From Penium margaritaceum (Eukaryota > Streptophyta > Zygnematophyceae > Desmidiales > Peniaceae): a DNA stretch of 20,359 nucleotides. Shown in pieces: positions 8,381 to 18,227 of the stretch (within the stretch, counting starts at the first letter, position 1; every line of letters begins with the position of its first letter). A program made the position numbers and the translations under genes. The DNA is taken from the NCBI GenBank assembly GCA_023375785.1, contig SZWC01018940.1:11586-31944 (forward strand). The letters are read 5' to 3'. The notes beneath the pieces are model-generated. The model made no database searches. It was not told where the DNA came from and saw only the letters and a list, made by a program, of their open reading frames with translations.

Positions 8381-9110
8381 TAAGGAGGATGGATGGATGG
8401 TGTATCAGGGGGTGTGTGGTGTGAAAATGTATTCGGAGAGTGAATAAGAAGGTGTAGGATTGATAGAACGATATCAGAGTATACATGCACACTATTGTAA
8501 TGGATTTTGTGGATTGAGGTGGATGGGAGGGGAGGGGAGGTTGATATGTGGAAATGCATATGGATAGTGAATATGGAGATGTATGAATGTAGACGTGTGG
8601 TGGTAATAACATGTTACACTAGTTTACAATGCATATAGGATTCGTCTAGGGTTAGGTTGGGAGGGGGGAGGGGAGAGGGGACTGACAGTGTGAGTAGGGA
8701 GTAAATGTGGAGGTCTATGTTGAGGTACGTCAGTTGCACATAAATCTATGAACTAGTGTAAAATGTTGAATGGTTTAGGAAAGACGATTCTGGCAGGTGT
8801 AGAGGGGATTTGGGGTGAAAGTGCATGTGGAAAGTGTATGAGAAGGTGTGCGAAAGATTGACTGTGGTGGGGATGAGAATATACATTAATGTACAGTGCC
8901 TACCAGGCTATGTTATAGTTAAGTGGGAGGATTGAGAGTGGAGGCCAAAAGAGAACGTGGTTAGTGAATGTTGATGTCTACAAATGAATGAATTGGTTTC
9001 TCCTTGAACCATACACTAGCATAGAATTCTATATCACCTAAGCAAGAGGAGTGTGCCCGAGAGGAGAGATCATGGGTCAAGGTGTACACTAGTATGGAAG
9101 TTTATGAGTA
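8381..9110. repeat. Higher-order repeat unit 2
   Basis: Second copy of the six-monomer unit, starting GGAGGATGGATGGATGGTGT. It has an extra G-rich insertion around 8655-8690 that is absent from unit 1. Its last monomer departs from unit 1 after about 9070, where the array loses regularity. Confidence 0.75.
8649..8680 (+). other. G-quadruplex motif inside the satellite
   Basis: G-tracts of 3, 3, 6, 4 and 4 bases are separated by loops of 7, 1, 1 and 3 bases, which satisfies the standard G3+N1-7 pattern. It sits in the insertion that distinguishes unit 2 from unit 1. Structure formation is inferred from sequence only. Confidence 0.6.
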
Positions 9111-9698
9111 GGGAATATTCATGTTTTGATTATTGTTTCCAATCATAAAATTAGTATCTTCTCAAACCTTGTCATAGAGTATGGTTTGTTGGATATTATC
9201 ATATTCCCTTGGGTGAAAGTGATGTGGGAACTGCATGTGGAGGTGAATGCATGGGTGAGTTTGTTGAGAGTTCAAAAATTCACTATTGCATGATAATTTG
9301 TGTGCAAGGCGAGAGTTTGATGGGATTGTGGGATTTCAGGTAATAGTGTACATGGGAGGTGGATATGGAGGTGTTAAAGAAACTGATTATGTTGTTGGTG
9401 AAGGTATGCACTGATGTATATGTACATTAAATTTGAAACACACCATTTATGACCACTTCATCTAGAGATTTCTACGAGTATATATTTAACAGTATCCTTG
9501 GATAAACAAAAAGAACATGAGGTAAGGGCTTACTGGAATAGACATCTATTTTGAGAATTTTCAGGCAATAATTTGCTATGTTGGACATCTCTAGTGATAA
9601 AGAAGACATGTTATTCTATGAAAAGACATTACTTATTACAAATTTATATTTTATTCCTATTGTAGATTTTTACTTGGAAGTCACTCGAGAATAGTACC

Positions 9699-9722
9699 AG
9701 GTCAAAGCTCGTCTTTTGACCT
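9699..9722. repeat. 8-bp inverted repeat
   Basis: AGGTCAAA at 9699-9706 pairs perfectly with TTTGACCT at 9715-9722 across an 8-base loop. Each arm contains a TTGACC/GGTCAA core, which resembles a plant W-box, but in isolation this is weak. Confidence 0.5.
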
Positions 9723-9846
9723 ATTTGAAGTGATTCTCTTGACATACTCGGTTGGTTGTCAAGAAGAAAGCCGCCGCTCGTGTGTCAGCCTTGAAATCAA
9801 CCTGCCGCTAGAGTGGCAAGCTAGCTGTCGGATTACCTAAGACACG

Positions 9847-9868
9847 GCACAACTACATGTAGTTGTGC
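9847..9868. repeat. Perfect 22-bp palindrome
   Basis: The arm GCACAACTACA (9847-9857) is followed directly by its exact reverse complement (9858-9868) with no spacer. Two more bases pair beyond a single mismatch on each side (AC...GT). It lies in a GC-richer island and no gene is adjacent. Confidence 0.85.
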
Positions 9869-9933
9869 GGTCAACTGTAAACAACCCCCCTCCCCCAGCA
9901 TCCAAACATGGACAACATAAGAGTTGGGTGTCA

Positions 9934-9953
9934 GGCCTCGCCTGGCCGAGGCC
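9934..9953. repeat. GC-rich hairpin
   Basis: GGCCTCG (9934-9940) pairs with CGAGGCC (9947-9953) across a 6-base loop. An overlapping alternative pairs CTGGCC with GGCCAG. The following GTTCGATGAGTCCC recalls a tRNA T-arm but does not complete a cloverleaf. Confidence 0.5.
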
Positions 9954-10835
9954 AGTTCGATGAGTCCCAAGAAGTGTCGTTTCAAAGCCTATCTCTTCCA
10001 ATGATTTGCCGCTGATGGCTGTTCGATGACGGCAAAGAGTGATATCTTATGGCGTAAGTTGACCGTCATAAACATAGTCGAATTCTTGGAATCATTAGAT
10101 GCGTTATACTTTTGAACACTCGCTGACTGTCAATTGAGATGCATCGCCTATGAATAGGCATGCTTTCAACCTGTGTACTTGTATACTACTCCTAGTTTCT
10201 CATTTGCCATTTGATGTCCACTTCCACAATCACTCGTCCCATGCGATTCTCTCCTAGAGGAGGGGGAGGGTGGCACTAGAACCGAATATCCTCCTCTCCT
10301 CACCTCTTAAGTGAATACTGTGAGTATGTATGGAAGTGTAATGTTTGCATATCATTTTGTAATATTTTTTTACACAAGTGCAATCAGGAACTTTGTGGAT
10401 CTATCTTGAACAAAAACACACTAATGTATAGAGACAGGGATAATGCCCACAAACAACCATACGCAGTCTCCTTCACTCCCCACGTACTTGTCATGGGGTC
10501 GATGAGGACGGGGGTGAGCAAACATATGGCTTTTCCCTGTCTGAAATTATGGCTTTTCTCGGTCGGTCCTGAGACTATAGCTTTGGAAGTGAGATGATAT
10601 GTGAACTATGAAAACAAATCATGCAGAGCCTAATGTGTATGAAAAATATCGAGAAAAGTAACATTCCAACATTTTTACGCATAATTGTTTTGAAAATGTG
10701 TGTTATGATGTACAAAACAAGAAAATTTGTGGTCTATATGTATTTTATTAGAGATTCAGTTCTTTGATTTTCTTTCCATAAGATATTTTTTAAAAATTTC
10801 TTCAAACTTAAACTATACTGGATTGGACAAAATCC

Positions 10836-10885
10836 TTGGCCAACTAGGCCAAAACCACGGTGCTTGAGGGTCTTCGACCCTCAGG
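10836..10885. repeat. Two adjacent hairpins upstream of an open frame
   Basis: TTGGCC (10836-10841) pairs with GGCCAA (10847-10852). Eleven bases later a 10-bp stem with one G-T pair (10863-10872 with 10876-10885) has TGAGGGTC facing GACCCTCA around a TTC loop. The second stem is stable for its size and lies directly before the open frame that begins at 10868. Confidence 0.6.
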
Positions 10886-11332
10886 CTATCCCGACCAATC
10901 GTCCTCGCAAGGGACCCATCCCTGATCCACGTGGTTCCAGCCACGTGCTGCACTCCCTACATTCAAGCGATGAGCAACGTGAGGGCCCGTGAGAGGGCCT
11001 TGCAACTTGCGATAGCCAGTTATTCTACGAGTCCAGAGATCCTCCCCATTACAGCAAGCTCATCAGTACAGTGGATGGGCAGCATGGTCATTTCCATCTC
11101 GCATAGTTGTGCCAAAAAAAGGTGTAAGAGATTGTGCAAGACAAACCGGTACTCAAAGATGATCGTGAAAGATCAAATGTACAAGTTCCCGGTGCAGTTG
11201 CTCACAAAATGGTTAAACGAGTCTTGCACCTGGCGTTGCCTCAGCCTTCGCTTCGGTCAGTCAACGGCTGATGTCAACCCCCGACTAGACCGCGTCGTGA
11301 TTCTGGACCTTATTGCTGAGATTAAACAATAG
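10868..11332 (+). CDS. Unassigned open frame, possible exon or element fragment
   Basis: The frame is open from 10868 (after a TGA at 10865) to TAG/TAA-type termination at 11330-11332, about 154 codons, in a locally GC-richer island within AT-rich DNA. The first in-frame ATG is at 10970, leaving about 120 residues. The predicted protein has a basic middle (KKRCKRLCKTNRYSK) and an amphipathic C-terminus (LDRVVILDLIAEIKQ). I do not recognise a family, and no domain, signal peptide or membrane segment is evident. It could be a host exon, a transposon fragment, or an accidental frame. Confidence 0.25.
   Translation, partial: GSSTLRLSRPIVLARDPSLIHVVPATCCTPYIQAMSNVRARERALQLAIASYSTSPEILPITASSSVQWMGSMVISISHSCAKKRCKRLCKTNRYSKMIVKDQMYKFPVQLLTKWLNESCTWRCLSLRFGQSTADVNPRLDRVVILDLIAEIKQ
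10928..10947. promoter_or_regulatory. Paired G-box (CACGTG) elements
   Basis: CACGTG occurs at 10928-10933 and again at 10942-10947, so the two start 14 bases apart. CCACGTGG and CCACGTG flank TTCCAG. G-boxes are bound by bZIP and bHLH factors in plants. Because the pair lies inside an open frame, it may be either a regulatory site or chance within coding sequence. Confidence 0.3.
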
Positions 11333-11985
11333 GGCTTCTCGGTTCATGAGATTGGTCGTCACCCCCCCTGTGGTTTTGAAATAAGCAAAAGGGACTGCCT
11401 AATCGAGCCGTTGGACTCAAAATTTTCCTGAGGTCGAACTCTTCATTATGAAAGGAATCTTATTTTCTTTATTTTGAAAATGTGTGAACTTTGTTACCAT
11501 CCATGATAAACAGGAAGAAAAAATTCTTGGAAATGAAAATCGTGGTGAGGTGCCTTTGTATGACGTGTGAATGGAAACATTGATGATAGCTTTTTTTGGA
11601 AGGTACTTGTCACCTTCCATAGTTTGAGAATGGCATGTGAGGAAATTACTTTAAAACATTTCGTGCATGGCTAAGTTTGGTGCACACTGTTTAAGGAGTA
11701 TGAATTTGAGATAGTTGGTTCCAAATGTGCACCATCATAATGACATGCTCCTTCCACAACATTGATTGCGTTGGCGGCCAAGCCATCCTAAGCCATCTCA
11801 TGGGGCCACACTCGGTAGTAGTGCTTGAGCCAGACGAAACCCTTGTCCTTATAACTCATGATACCATCCTTTCCGACGAGATGGACCTCTTCCAACACTT
11901 CCTGATCCAGTAATAGGATCCCATCTCGCCAACCCTGTCCCGTTGACCTTGGCTACTTGGCATAGACCATAGTAGCCCGCCCTAA
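11333..11985. other. Spacer with a short two-strand open region
   Basis: No recognised gene. At 11725-11913 an ATG-led 62-codon frame reads on the plus strand, and the same DNA is also open on the minus strand (about 11957-11808) with a protein-like stretch. Neither has a recognisable domain, so they may be the remains of one decayed coding region of unknown strand. Confidence 0.3.
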
Positions 11986-11999
11986 ATGTTTGCAAACAT
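11986..11999. repeat. Perfect 14-bp palindrome
   Basis: ATGTTTGCAAACAT is its own reverse complement. It is isolated, and I see no neighbouring gene to assign it to. Confidence 0.6.
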
Positions 12000-12060
12000 G
12001 TCTGGCACTATAGTTGTGTTTAAAAAATTGGCAAAGAACACGCTGACAATGTGACGAAGC

Positions 12061-12083
12061 TCAGGAGGCCATGCATCTCCTGA
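12061..12083. repeat. 7-bp stem hairpin
   Basis: TCAGGAG (12061-12067) pairs with CTCCTGA (12077-12083) across a 9-base loop that itself contains the palindrome ATGCAT. Confidence 0.5.
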
Positions 12084-13341
12084 CAGATAGTTGCGCTTAT
12101 ACACGTACGCGGGTACTTTAGCCACGCACTATTAACAGCAGTGTGGCATGGGTAATTCCAACCGCGAGACTAGGGGACATCGTTAGCACAACGACAATGA
12201 CGAGCAGGAGGGGAAGCAGCTTGCTAAGATGTTGAACCATACAACTGAGGCCAACGTTCATACGTCAATTGAAAAGAGGTAAAAGGAATAGCGAGCGATG
12301 ACTACTTGGAGCATGAGTTATGGCTGTTCTCAAGGAGGGGTTCTCTTACTGGCATCAAATGGAGCATCCAGTGGGGCAAAAAAGGCAGGGTTGCGGGCAT
12401 GAGTTACAGCCCATGAGACCATTATGGGAGGTAGGTCGGTGGCTGGGGTCAGTAAAATAAGAGCACAGGCAAAATGTGTCCATCGTTGATGCTTGCATGA
12501 CTCCAAGGTTGCATTTTTGTACTATGGGGCAGGGGCGTAGTGCAAAAACAACATCCATTGCCTAGATGTGGGCCGATTCGAAGGCATGTCAATGATGCAA
12601 CTTACCATGGAGATGATGTGCATTACACAATCACACAATGTGCGGGTGCTGAAAAGATGCCTCAATGACGTTCTCATCGGTTGGTGTTGGAGCGGTGAGC
12701 AAATAATCTATCGTGGAGGGTCAAACTTCCATTGGAACAGCATTTTTCTTGGAAATGGAAGTTGACAAATACTTTAACGACTTGAGATCAACATGGATAG
12801 ACTCAGAGGAAAGGATTATCATGTTGTAGCCAGGCACGGAAAGGTGCGCAAGAAGCCCAAGATGAGTGATTTATTTTCCACTGCTATTTCGACAGTTCCC
12901 AAGCTCGCCCAACCTATATTAAGTCTCCCGACAAGTTCTACCATGTAGTAGTGGGTCCGAACTGGGGGCCGACTTCTCAGTTGACCCAAATTTATGTAGA
13001 GCTATCTTTAGCTTGACCCCATTCTAAGGATAAAATCCAGGTCGCCCCCATTTTTTGGTTTTGCAACATTATCTCCTGAAAGCCAAGCGGGGCTGAAAGT
13101 ATATTGTTTTCTTACCCAGATGTTTAGTGGATTATAACCATATTGTCCCAATTTATAGGGGAATCATAGATATAATTTCGAAATTAAGAATGAAATGTTC
13201 ATAAGTAATTATGGTGCCATAGTTGCAATAATCTAAAATTTTAGGGTAACCTGTAGGTAGTCCATAGAAATTGGAGGTGATTGGAAGATTAGCCGCAGAA
13301 CTGAAGAAATTGGAATGGAATTTTCATTGAGGACTTCAATC
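12084..13341. other. Spacer with weak protein-like fragments
   Basis: Between about 12180 and 12765 several frames look vaguely protein-like, for example EEGKQLAKMLNHTTEANVH-type sequence near 12200-12270 and a 75-codon stretch ending at 12765. They are separated by stops and have no recognisable domain. They may be an old coding remnant. The rest is AT-rich without features. Confidence 0.25.
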
Positions 13342-13397
13342 GAATGTACATGGCAGTACTGAAAGATGTGAGCAGTTTAGTACTTCCATTTACATTC
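13342..13397. repeat. Imperfect 19-bp inverted repeat (hairpin)
   Basis: GAATGTACATGGCAGTACT (13342-13360) pairs with AGTACTTCCATTTACATTC (13379-13397), 17 of 19 positions matching. Three further inner pairs are possible (one G-T), giving a stem of about 22 bp with a 12-base loop. It is too short for a typical plant microRNA precursor and has no visible terminal target duplication. Confidence 0.65.
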
Positions 13398-14870
13398 AAT
13401 TCACTAGAACCGTTAACGTCTTGCGATTTTATGACAGTAAGATGCTCCTTGTGACGCGTCCGGTAGCGACTCCACGTGCCACTGGACATGCCTCTAGGAA
13501 CATTTTACAATTTTGGACAAGTCTGGAAGTAGCACTGCGGACACTAGGTCCTGGCTGGATTCACACATAAGTTTCAGTACATTAGAAGGAAAAGAATATT
13601 TCGAACGATGGTAAAGGAAAAATGAACATTTGTACCTCGAATAGAGCAACAGCCCGGAATGCAAGGCCGCCGTCAAAGATAGAAATCATCAATTGAAGTT
13701 CTAGTATTTTAGTAGACTGGCCGTTCAAGTAGTAGAAGTATTTTTCGACCCCGGAATCGGCGGAGGTTTAAACTGTGACTGAAAACTTTCTAAATCATGT
13801 CAGCTGTCGATCGAAGTGATACATTGCGTGTATCAACGACGGGTTTGTTCGACGAACGTTCACAAAACAAGATATTATTTGTGTTCTATATCTTACAACT
13901 GACCATTCCTATCGTCGATCACTTTAGGGTCAAGGAGATGTAATTTCAGTCCGAGACTCTCATTGATAATTTCTTTATCAGCCTCTTCGGCCATGTCAAA
14001 GTGAAAGAGTCAACATTCTTGCAGCGGACATACATGGGATTCGCTAACAGTTTTTAGACAACAACGTGGTACCGATTACAACGTGAAGGAAGGTATTCAA
14101 TTCGAGTGTTTCGAACGCGAAATCAAAATGCAGGTCAAAGGATAGAGAACCCCGTTCATGTATTTGTGAGCTATGATCTAGTTTAATTCTAACTCATAAA
14201 GCACCCAATGCAAGAATTATGGTAAAATACGTGCTACAATAGAAGATCCATCACGTCTCTCCATCACGTTCCAAAGGAGTTGCTATTCTGTTTCAATGTG
14301 GGACTACACGTAAGAAGTTTCTGTTTTGGGTGCATATATGTTTCATCCATGCCCTTTGAGGATATTTTCTGTTAAAGTATGGGACATCTTGTCTAGCAGC
14401 CCATAATTTGACCTCTGGGAAAGACATCCCATTAATGGACCTCCTTCGAGCAAACGTTTGGAAGGCTTCCATTTCGATCCAGTTTTCAATAAAAAAAGAC
14501 CTGGTTCTCTAACAAAATCATCATATCCAATGCTTTGGTACGAAAATAATCATTTACGTTTGGCTTCATGCGTGTGTTATGCCTCCTAATCAGAGACACA
14601 ATTGAGCTCTCAACGCTTTTTTTTCAAGGAAAACATTATGATGGATTCTCCAAATGTTGCCTAATTAACAGGAGAAACATGCACCTAAGTTGCTTGGATT
14701 CAGAGGTTCGCTTCAATCAACCTCGACACTAGGAAATACAAGGTGGATTCACCAAATGCCACATGACAAAACACACTTGTTGCATAGGTCTTTGATATTG
14801 ATCAAGCTTCAGAGAAAAGCTCTAGTGGGGTGATGAAAAAATATTCCTCCCTCCCTTGTGAGGTCTCAAC
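13398..14870. other. Gene-free AT-rich spacer
   Basis: No supported gene and only short frames. One small perfect hairpin is at 13817-13835 (TGATACA, 5-base loop, TGTATCA). It is followed at 13847-13857 by the odd palindrome GTTCGACGAAC. Confidence 0.45.
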
Positions 14871-15160
14871 AATGTCAGGGGGGATTTGAGGATTGAGTCC
14901 CCCTCTCCTTACTAATATCAATGAAAATAAAGAGGGGAGAACACTCTCTCTTCCCCTTCATGAAGGCGTACAAAGCATAAAGGAATAGGAGAGGGAGAAT
15001 CCCTCTTCCTTGTGGCCATAACCCCAAAGAAAATGAGGCAAAGGAAAGGGGAAAACTTCCCATATCCTCTTCTTCTTCTGGACTGACACTACAATTAGGC
15101 TAAGGGGGAGGATAGGGGATTATCTCCCTCATTCCCCACCCCTTCATGAATGAGGAGACA
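14870..15160. repeat. Purine/pyrimidine-switching repeat block
   Basis: GA-rich and CT-rich runs alternate several times with a loose period of 55-80 bp (for example AGAGGGGAGAACACTCTCTC at 14931, GGAGAGGGAGAATCCCTCTT near 14988, GGATAGGGGATTATCTCCCT near 15111). One copy makes a perfect 7-bp stem with a 3-base loop (14990-15006). A similar pattern recurs at about 19050-19260. This may be a dispersed repeat family. Confidence 0.5.
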
Positions 15161-16394
15161 ACTATTTACGACCAAACAACCCAAAAACTATACTCATGTA
15201 ATAGTGTACATTATGAAAAGGAATTAGTTAGAAGCTTCAAAGGAATAAAGGAGAAGGCTAGGTATGACACCCATCCATCATGGCTTCACAATAAGCTATA
15301 ATTTCATGAATGTAAAAGCTGATTAAAATTTCTCATAAAAAACCACATGAACCGTTTTAAATAATTTAATAAAATCTAAATGAAACAGAGATACATTTAT
15401 TGACATAAGGTAGGAAATGTACTTGTATATTTATGCAAAATAGAAGTAAACTGAGTATCATGTGAATAAAAATTTTAAACAAATATGAAAGTGTAAAAAA
15501 TATTCTTAAATGAATGAATTTCCTCAAATCGCCCTTGCAGATTGATTGAAAACATTACTTATTACATTTATTGAGAAATTTCCATAAATATTTTTTTGTT
15601 CTTATTATTTGTACAAAGTAAATTTTATACAAATTTAGTATACAAAGGAGATTAAATAAAATGCAAGTGTTCGCATGGGCATTGTGTTTAACAAGATGCA
15701 CAATCGTATCAAAGATAAATTAACTTGAAACTCGACAAGTGACCATCACTGGTATGAGCTTTTTCATCAAGATTCGTGTGTTCTATCGAAGAATGTACAT
15801 AGAGATGTTATATCAGGATGTATTCATTATGAAGATGCTGTTGCTAAAGTGCTGTATGCAAATGATCATCAAAATGAATGATATGTTTGAGCTCAATAAT
15901 TTCTTTGACAGACAATCATTATTTGTCGATACAACTCATATTTGAACTTAGTAAGACGAACAACAAAGGACGGGCTTTGTGAATCACTGAACATAGTAAT
16001 TCTTAATTCTTCCATTTCCATTTAAGTTTGAATACTCACATCTCATTGTACGATACATAATTCAAAGAATTTTTATTTTCACTGACAAGGCATTCATGAT
16101 TATGTTGGAATGGTGAGCCCATCCGACCGTTCCAAAAGTGTAGTGCATAAGATTGATTGTTTGTACCTTACTGCACTTGAAAGTCTATTATATGTAATTT
16201 CTAAGGTACTTTTCTTCAACACATTTGCTATTCATCAAAATTTAAACTTATCACCTAATCATCTACTTTTGGTGCCTTGAGGACCAAAACAAGGTTCAAT
16301 GCAGAAAAACCCACAAAAACTATGAATGGTTTTCCACCTCCACATTGAAGAGCAAAATGCCTTGCAGACCACTGGTGTGCTTCATTCTTTCCAG
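15161..16394. other. AT-rich gene-free spacer
   Basis: Strongly AT-rich, with poly-A/T runs and short frames only. I see no domain, RNA gene or ordered repeat here. Confidence 0.5.
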
Positions 16395-16432
16395 TCTAAT
16401 GCAACTGGCTGCATCACACTAGTTGCGTCAGA
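16395..16432. repeat. 12-bp imperfect inverted repeat
   Basis: TCTAATGCAACT (16395-16406) pairs with AGTTGCGTCAGA (16421-16432), 10 of 12 positions plus one G-T pair, with a 14-base loop. Immediately after it, CGGGG and CCCCG at about 16437-16453 can pair as a second small stem. Confidence 0.5.
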
Positions 16433-17100
16433 TTAACGGGGCCTTGAACCCCGCACGTGAATGGTGTTCGAGATCGACAATCGACAAATTTAAGGGTACT
16501 ACTATTTCGTTCAAAAAATTTGAAAGTGCCACCTAAATAACTCCTTTCCAAAAAATCATGCTAAGAAAGAACGTTCCCCCAAATTATGGAGTTGAAAAAT
16601 CAAAATTTAAGTGCAATACAGTATGAAGGATTTGTGTAGATTCCTCTTCCATCAGTTAATAATTTATTATAAATGAAACATAAAAGACATAAAATTATAC
16701 AATGTGAATGTTTTCCACGTGGCACTAGATTCTTGACATAATACATGCCCCAATTTAAGGTAGGGGTGGGGGTAAGTGGGAGGGTTTTGGCTCATATTGT
16801 TTGTGGAAAGATAATAAAAAGCAGATTCTAAAATGGATTTTGTGAACTTGTCAAAAAACCAAGATCTAAATCAACATATCAAGATTTTGTTTAATTTTTA
16901 ATTGATCTTATACAATTTTTGTCCACTGATGACCTAATATCAATGAATGTACAATCATTTGAGATGCATTTAATATTGTTAATTTATGTCATTGTTTTGA
17001 ATACTCTCATCATTCTTGTTTTTTGTCCAATACATTCACGTGATACACTTTTGTTTAGGGGGGTCGGGTTGGAGGTCCATTTAACAACTATTACCCCCTC
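16433..17100. other. AT-rich spacer with a G-quadruplex motif
   Basis: No supported gene. At 16763-16784 the plus strand holds G-tracts of 4, 5, 3 and 3 bases with loops of 1, 5 and 1 bases, a canonical G-quadruplex pattern. The stretch from 16785 to 17050 is AT-rich. Confidence 0.5.
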
Positions 17101-17280
17101 TCAAAGGGTAAAAGTGTATCGGAGGATTTAATTTGGAAGTGTATGGGAGGATGTTTGGTTAGAATAAAGGAGTGTCGTTATTCAAGGAAACAAAATCAGG
17201 TCCTAAATGCACAAATGTATACATGGCATGTTCTCTTAACAATACACAACTTCATACACTCCCCATACACGATGTTCGGG
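17101..17280. repeat. Stray satellite-like monomers in inverted orientation
   Basis: The stretch 17105-17165 (GTAAAAGTGTATCGGAGGAT; GGAAGTGTATGGGAGGATG) resembles the array monomer core. The stretch 17215-17280 resembles it on the opposite strand (GGGGAGTGTATGAAGTTGTG when reversed). Another weak match is GGGAGGTGTATGGGTAGAGG at about 18510. Similarity is judged by eye and is modest. Confidence 0.35.
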
Positions 17281-17659
17281 GTGGGGTTGGTTGATTCTTG
17301 TTCGCATGACGATGGCTCTTTATTTGTTTCATAACTGAGAACAACTTGTTAGACACGAAAGTGTTTGTATCTAGTTTATTTTCAAACATTGATGGGTTTA
17401 TTTCTATAAATTAATTTGCAATTATGGAAAAAAGCATTTTCGTCAATTCATGTAATATTGATCATCGTTGTAAAGATTTTGAGCGGTCCAAAGGCTTTGC
17501 GACAATCATTTTCCAATTATTTTTTCCAATACACTTTTCGTGCTGGGGGGAGGGGGGGAGAGAAGAATATTACAATGCCTTGAAACAAAAGTTCTTTGGT
17601 TCCCCTTGCCCAAGCGTTGAGGATTTGCAGCTTTAGCGGCCAGGTTCCACTGAAATCTC
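17281..17659. other. Spacer with a polypurine tract
   Basis: No supported gene. At 17545-17567 a run of G6-A-G7 is followed by AGAGAAGAA. It is polypurine-tract-like and lies upstream of an LTR-like block, which would fit a 3' LTR arrangement. No clear TG...CA boundary marks an LTR edge. Confidence 0.3.
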
Positions 17660-17781
17660 CTTCTTGACACTATAAAATACTTGGGGGATTTCCTCCAAGT
17701 AACTGACCTCGTACCTTGTCACTAGCCATGTCTTATTTGGCCGATAACCTTTGAGCTTCTAGTGCATTTTCAACTTATAGA

Positions 17782-17874
17782 GACCCTTCAACTACTTGTG
17801 AACCTTCAACTTCCACGTGACCCTTCAGCTGGTGGTGACCCTTCACCTACCAAGTAAACCTTCAAGTACGAAGT
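17782..17874. repeat. 18-19 bp minisatellite, 5 copies
   Basis: Units start at 17782, 17800, 17819, 17837 and 17856 and share GACCCTTCAnCTnCnnGT (unit 5 begins AAACCTTCAAG). Weaker relatives precede it from about 17747 (AACCTTTGAGCTTCTAGT). Short diverged repeats of this kind are common in LTR enhancer regions. Confidence 0.8.
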
Positions 17875-18002
17875 GGTTATGCAACTACCCAGGTAGTTAT
17901 TCATCTTCCTACAACTCTTTGGGCAAGGAGCATTTGCGAAGGACTTGAAAACCTACTTAAGGGTGGAGAATTCACTCATTTAAGCATGCCCTCAGTTTCT
18001 CA

Positions 18003-18227
18003 ACATAAATAGTCTACCATCAAGCATTCCCGAGTTCACTCCAAAGGTAAGTCATTCAGCTCTCCAAGTGCTACAGCCAACACTTGGATTTTGTACGATT
18101 TACAAAGTACATCTTCATTGAGGATCCTTATTGAGAACCTTTACTACTATACATAACGTGTTTGCAGAATATACATAACGTGTTTACATAAATAGTCTAC
18201 CATCAAGCATTCCCGAGTTCACTCCAA
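18003..18227 (+). promoter_or_regulatory. Duplicated TATA-like leader with splice donor (two identical 42-bp blocks)
   Basis: The block 18003-18044 recurs base for base at 18186-18227 (offset 183). It starts ACATAAATAG, a TATA-like box, and ends GAGTTCACTCCAA. Copy 1 runs directly into AG|GTAAGT, a consensus 5' splice site; copy 2 runs into G|GTGGGT, a weaker one. This looks like a tandemly duplicated core promoter plus a short first exon. Promoter function is inferred. Confidence 0.45.

Larger units (their letters stand above)
7616..9440. repeat. Satellite-like array with higher-order organisation
   Basis: A G-rich array (on this strand) of monomers about 115-135 bp long. Each has a core like GTGAAAGTGCATnTGGAnAGTG, then TGTGGTGATG, and often ends in an ACACTAGTGTACAATG-like box. 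Core starts at about 7648, 7773, 7888, 8022, 8150 and 8285 define six monomers before the pattern starts again at 8413. The flanks at 7511-7615 are ordinary AT-rich DNA. After about 9110 the monomers are more degenerate (for example 9215-9300 and 9340-9430). Translated open frames on the minus strand (7836-7639 and 8612-8247) are the same repeat read in one frame and are not called as genes. Confidence 0.85.
9441..10867. other. Gene-free spacer with inverted repeats
   Basis: No supported gene. The part 9441-9680 is AT-rich. The part 9700-10100 is closer to 50% GC and contains the three inverted repeats listed separately. A G-rich stretch is at 10257-10272 and the stretch 10300-10830 is AT-rich again. 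A 63-codon frame at 10406-10597 has no recognisable content. Confidence 0.4.

Noticed and set aside
8247..8612. 121-codon minus-strand frame in the satellite
   Set aside because: It is a translation of the repeat itself; the frame at 7639-7836 gives the same Pro/His/Tyr/Ser-rich pattern from another monomer.
7600..9450. CRISPR-like array
   Set aside because: Monomers are long, diverged and have no unique equal-length spacers; this is a eukaryotic satellite.
9950..9968. CAGTTCGATGAGTCCC, tRNA-like
   Set aside because: The upstream hairpin uses the same bases and no cloverleaf can be completed.
11725..11913. 62-codon ATG-led frame
   Set aside because: The minus strand is equally open and protein-like over the same bases, and neither strand shows a recognisable domain.
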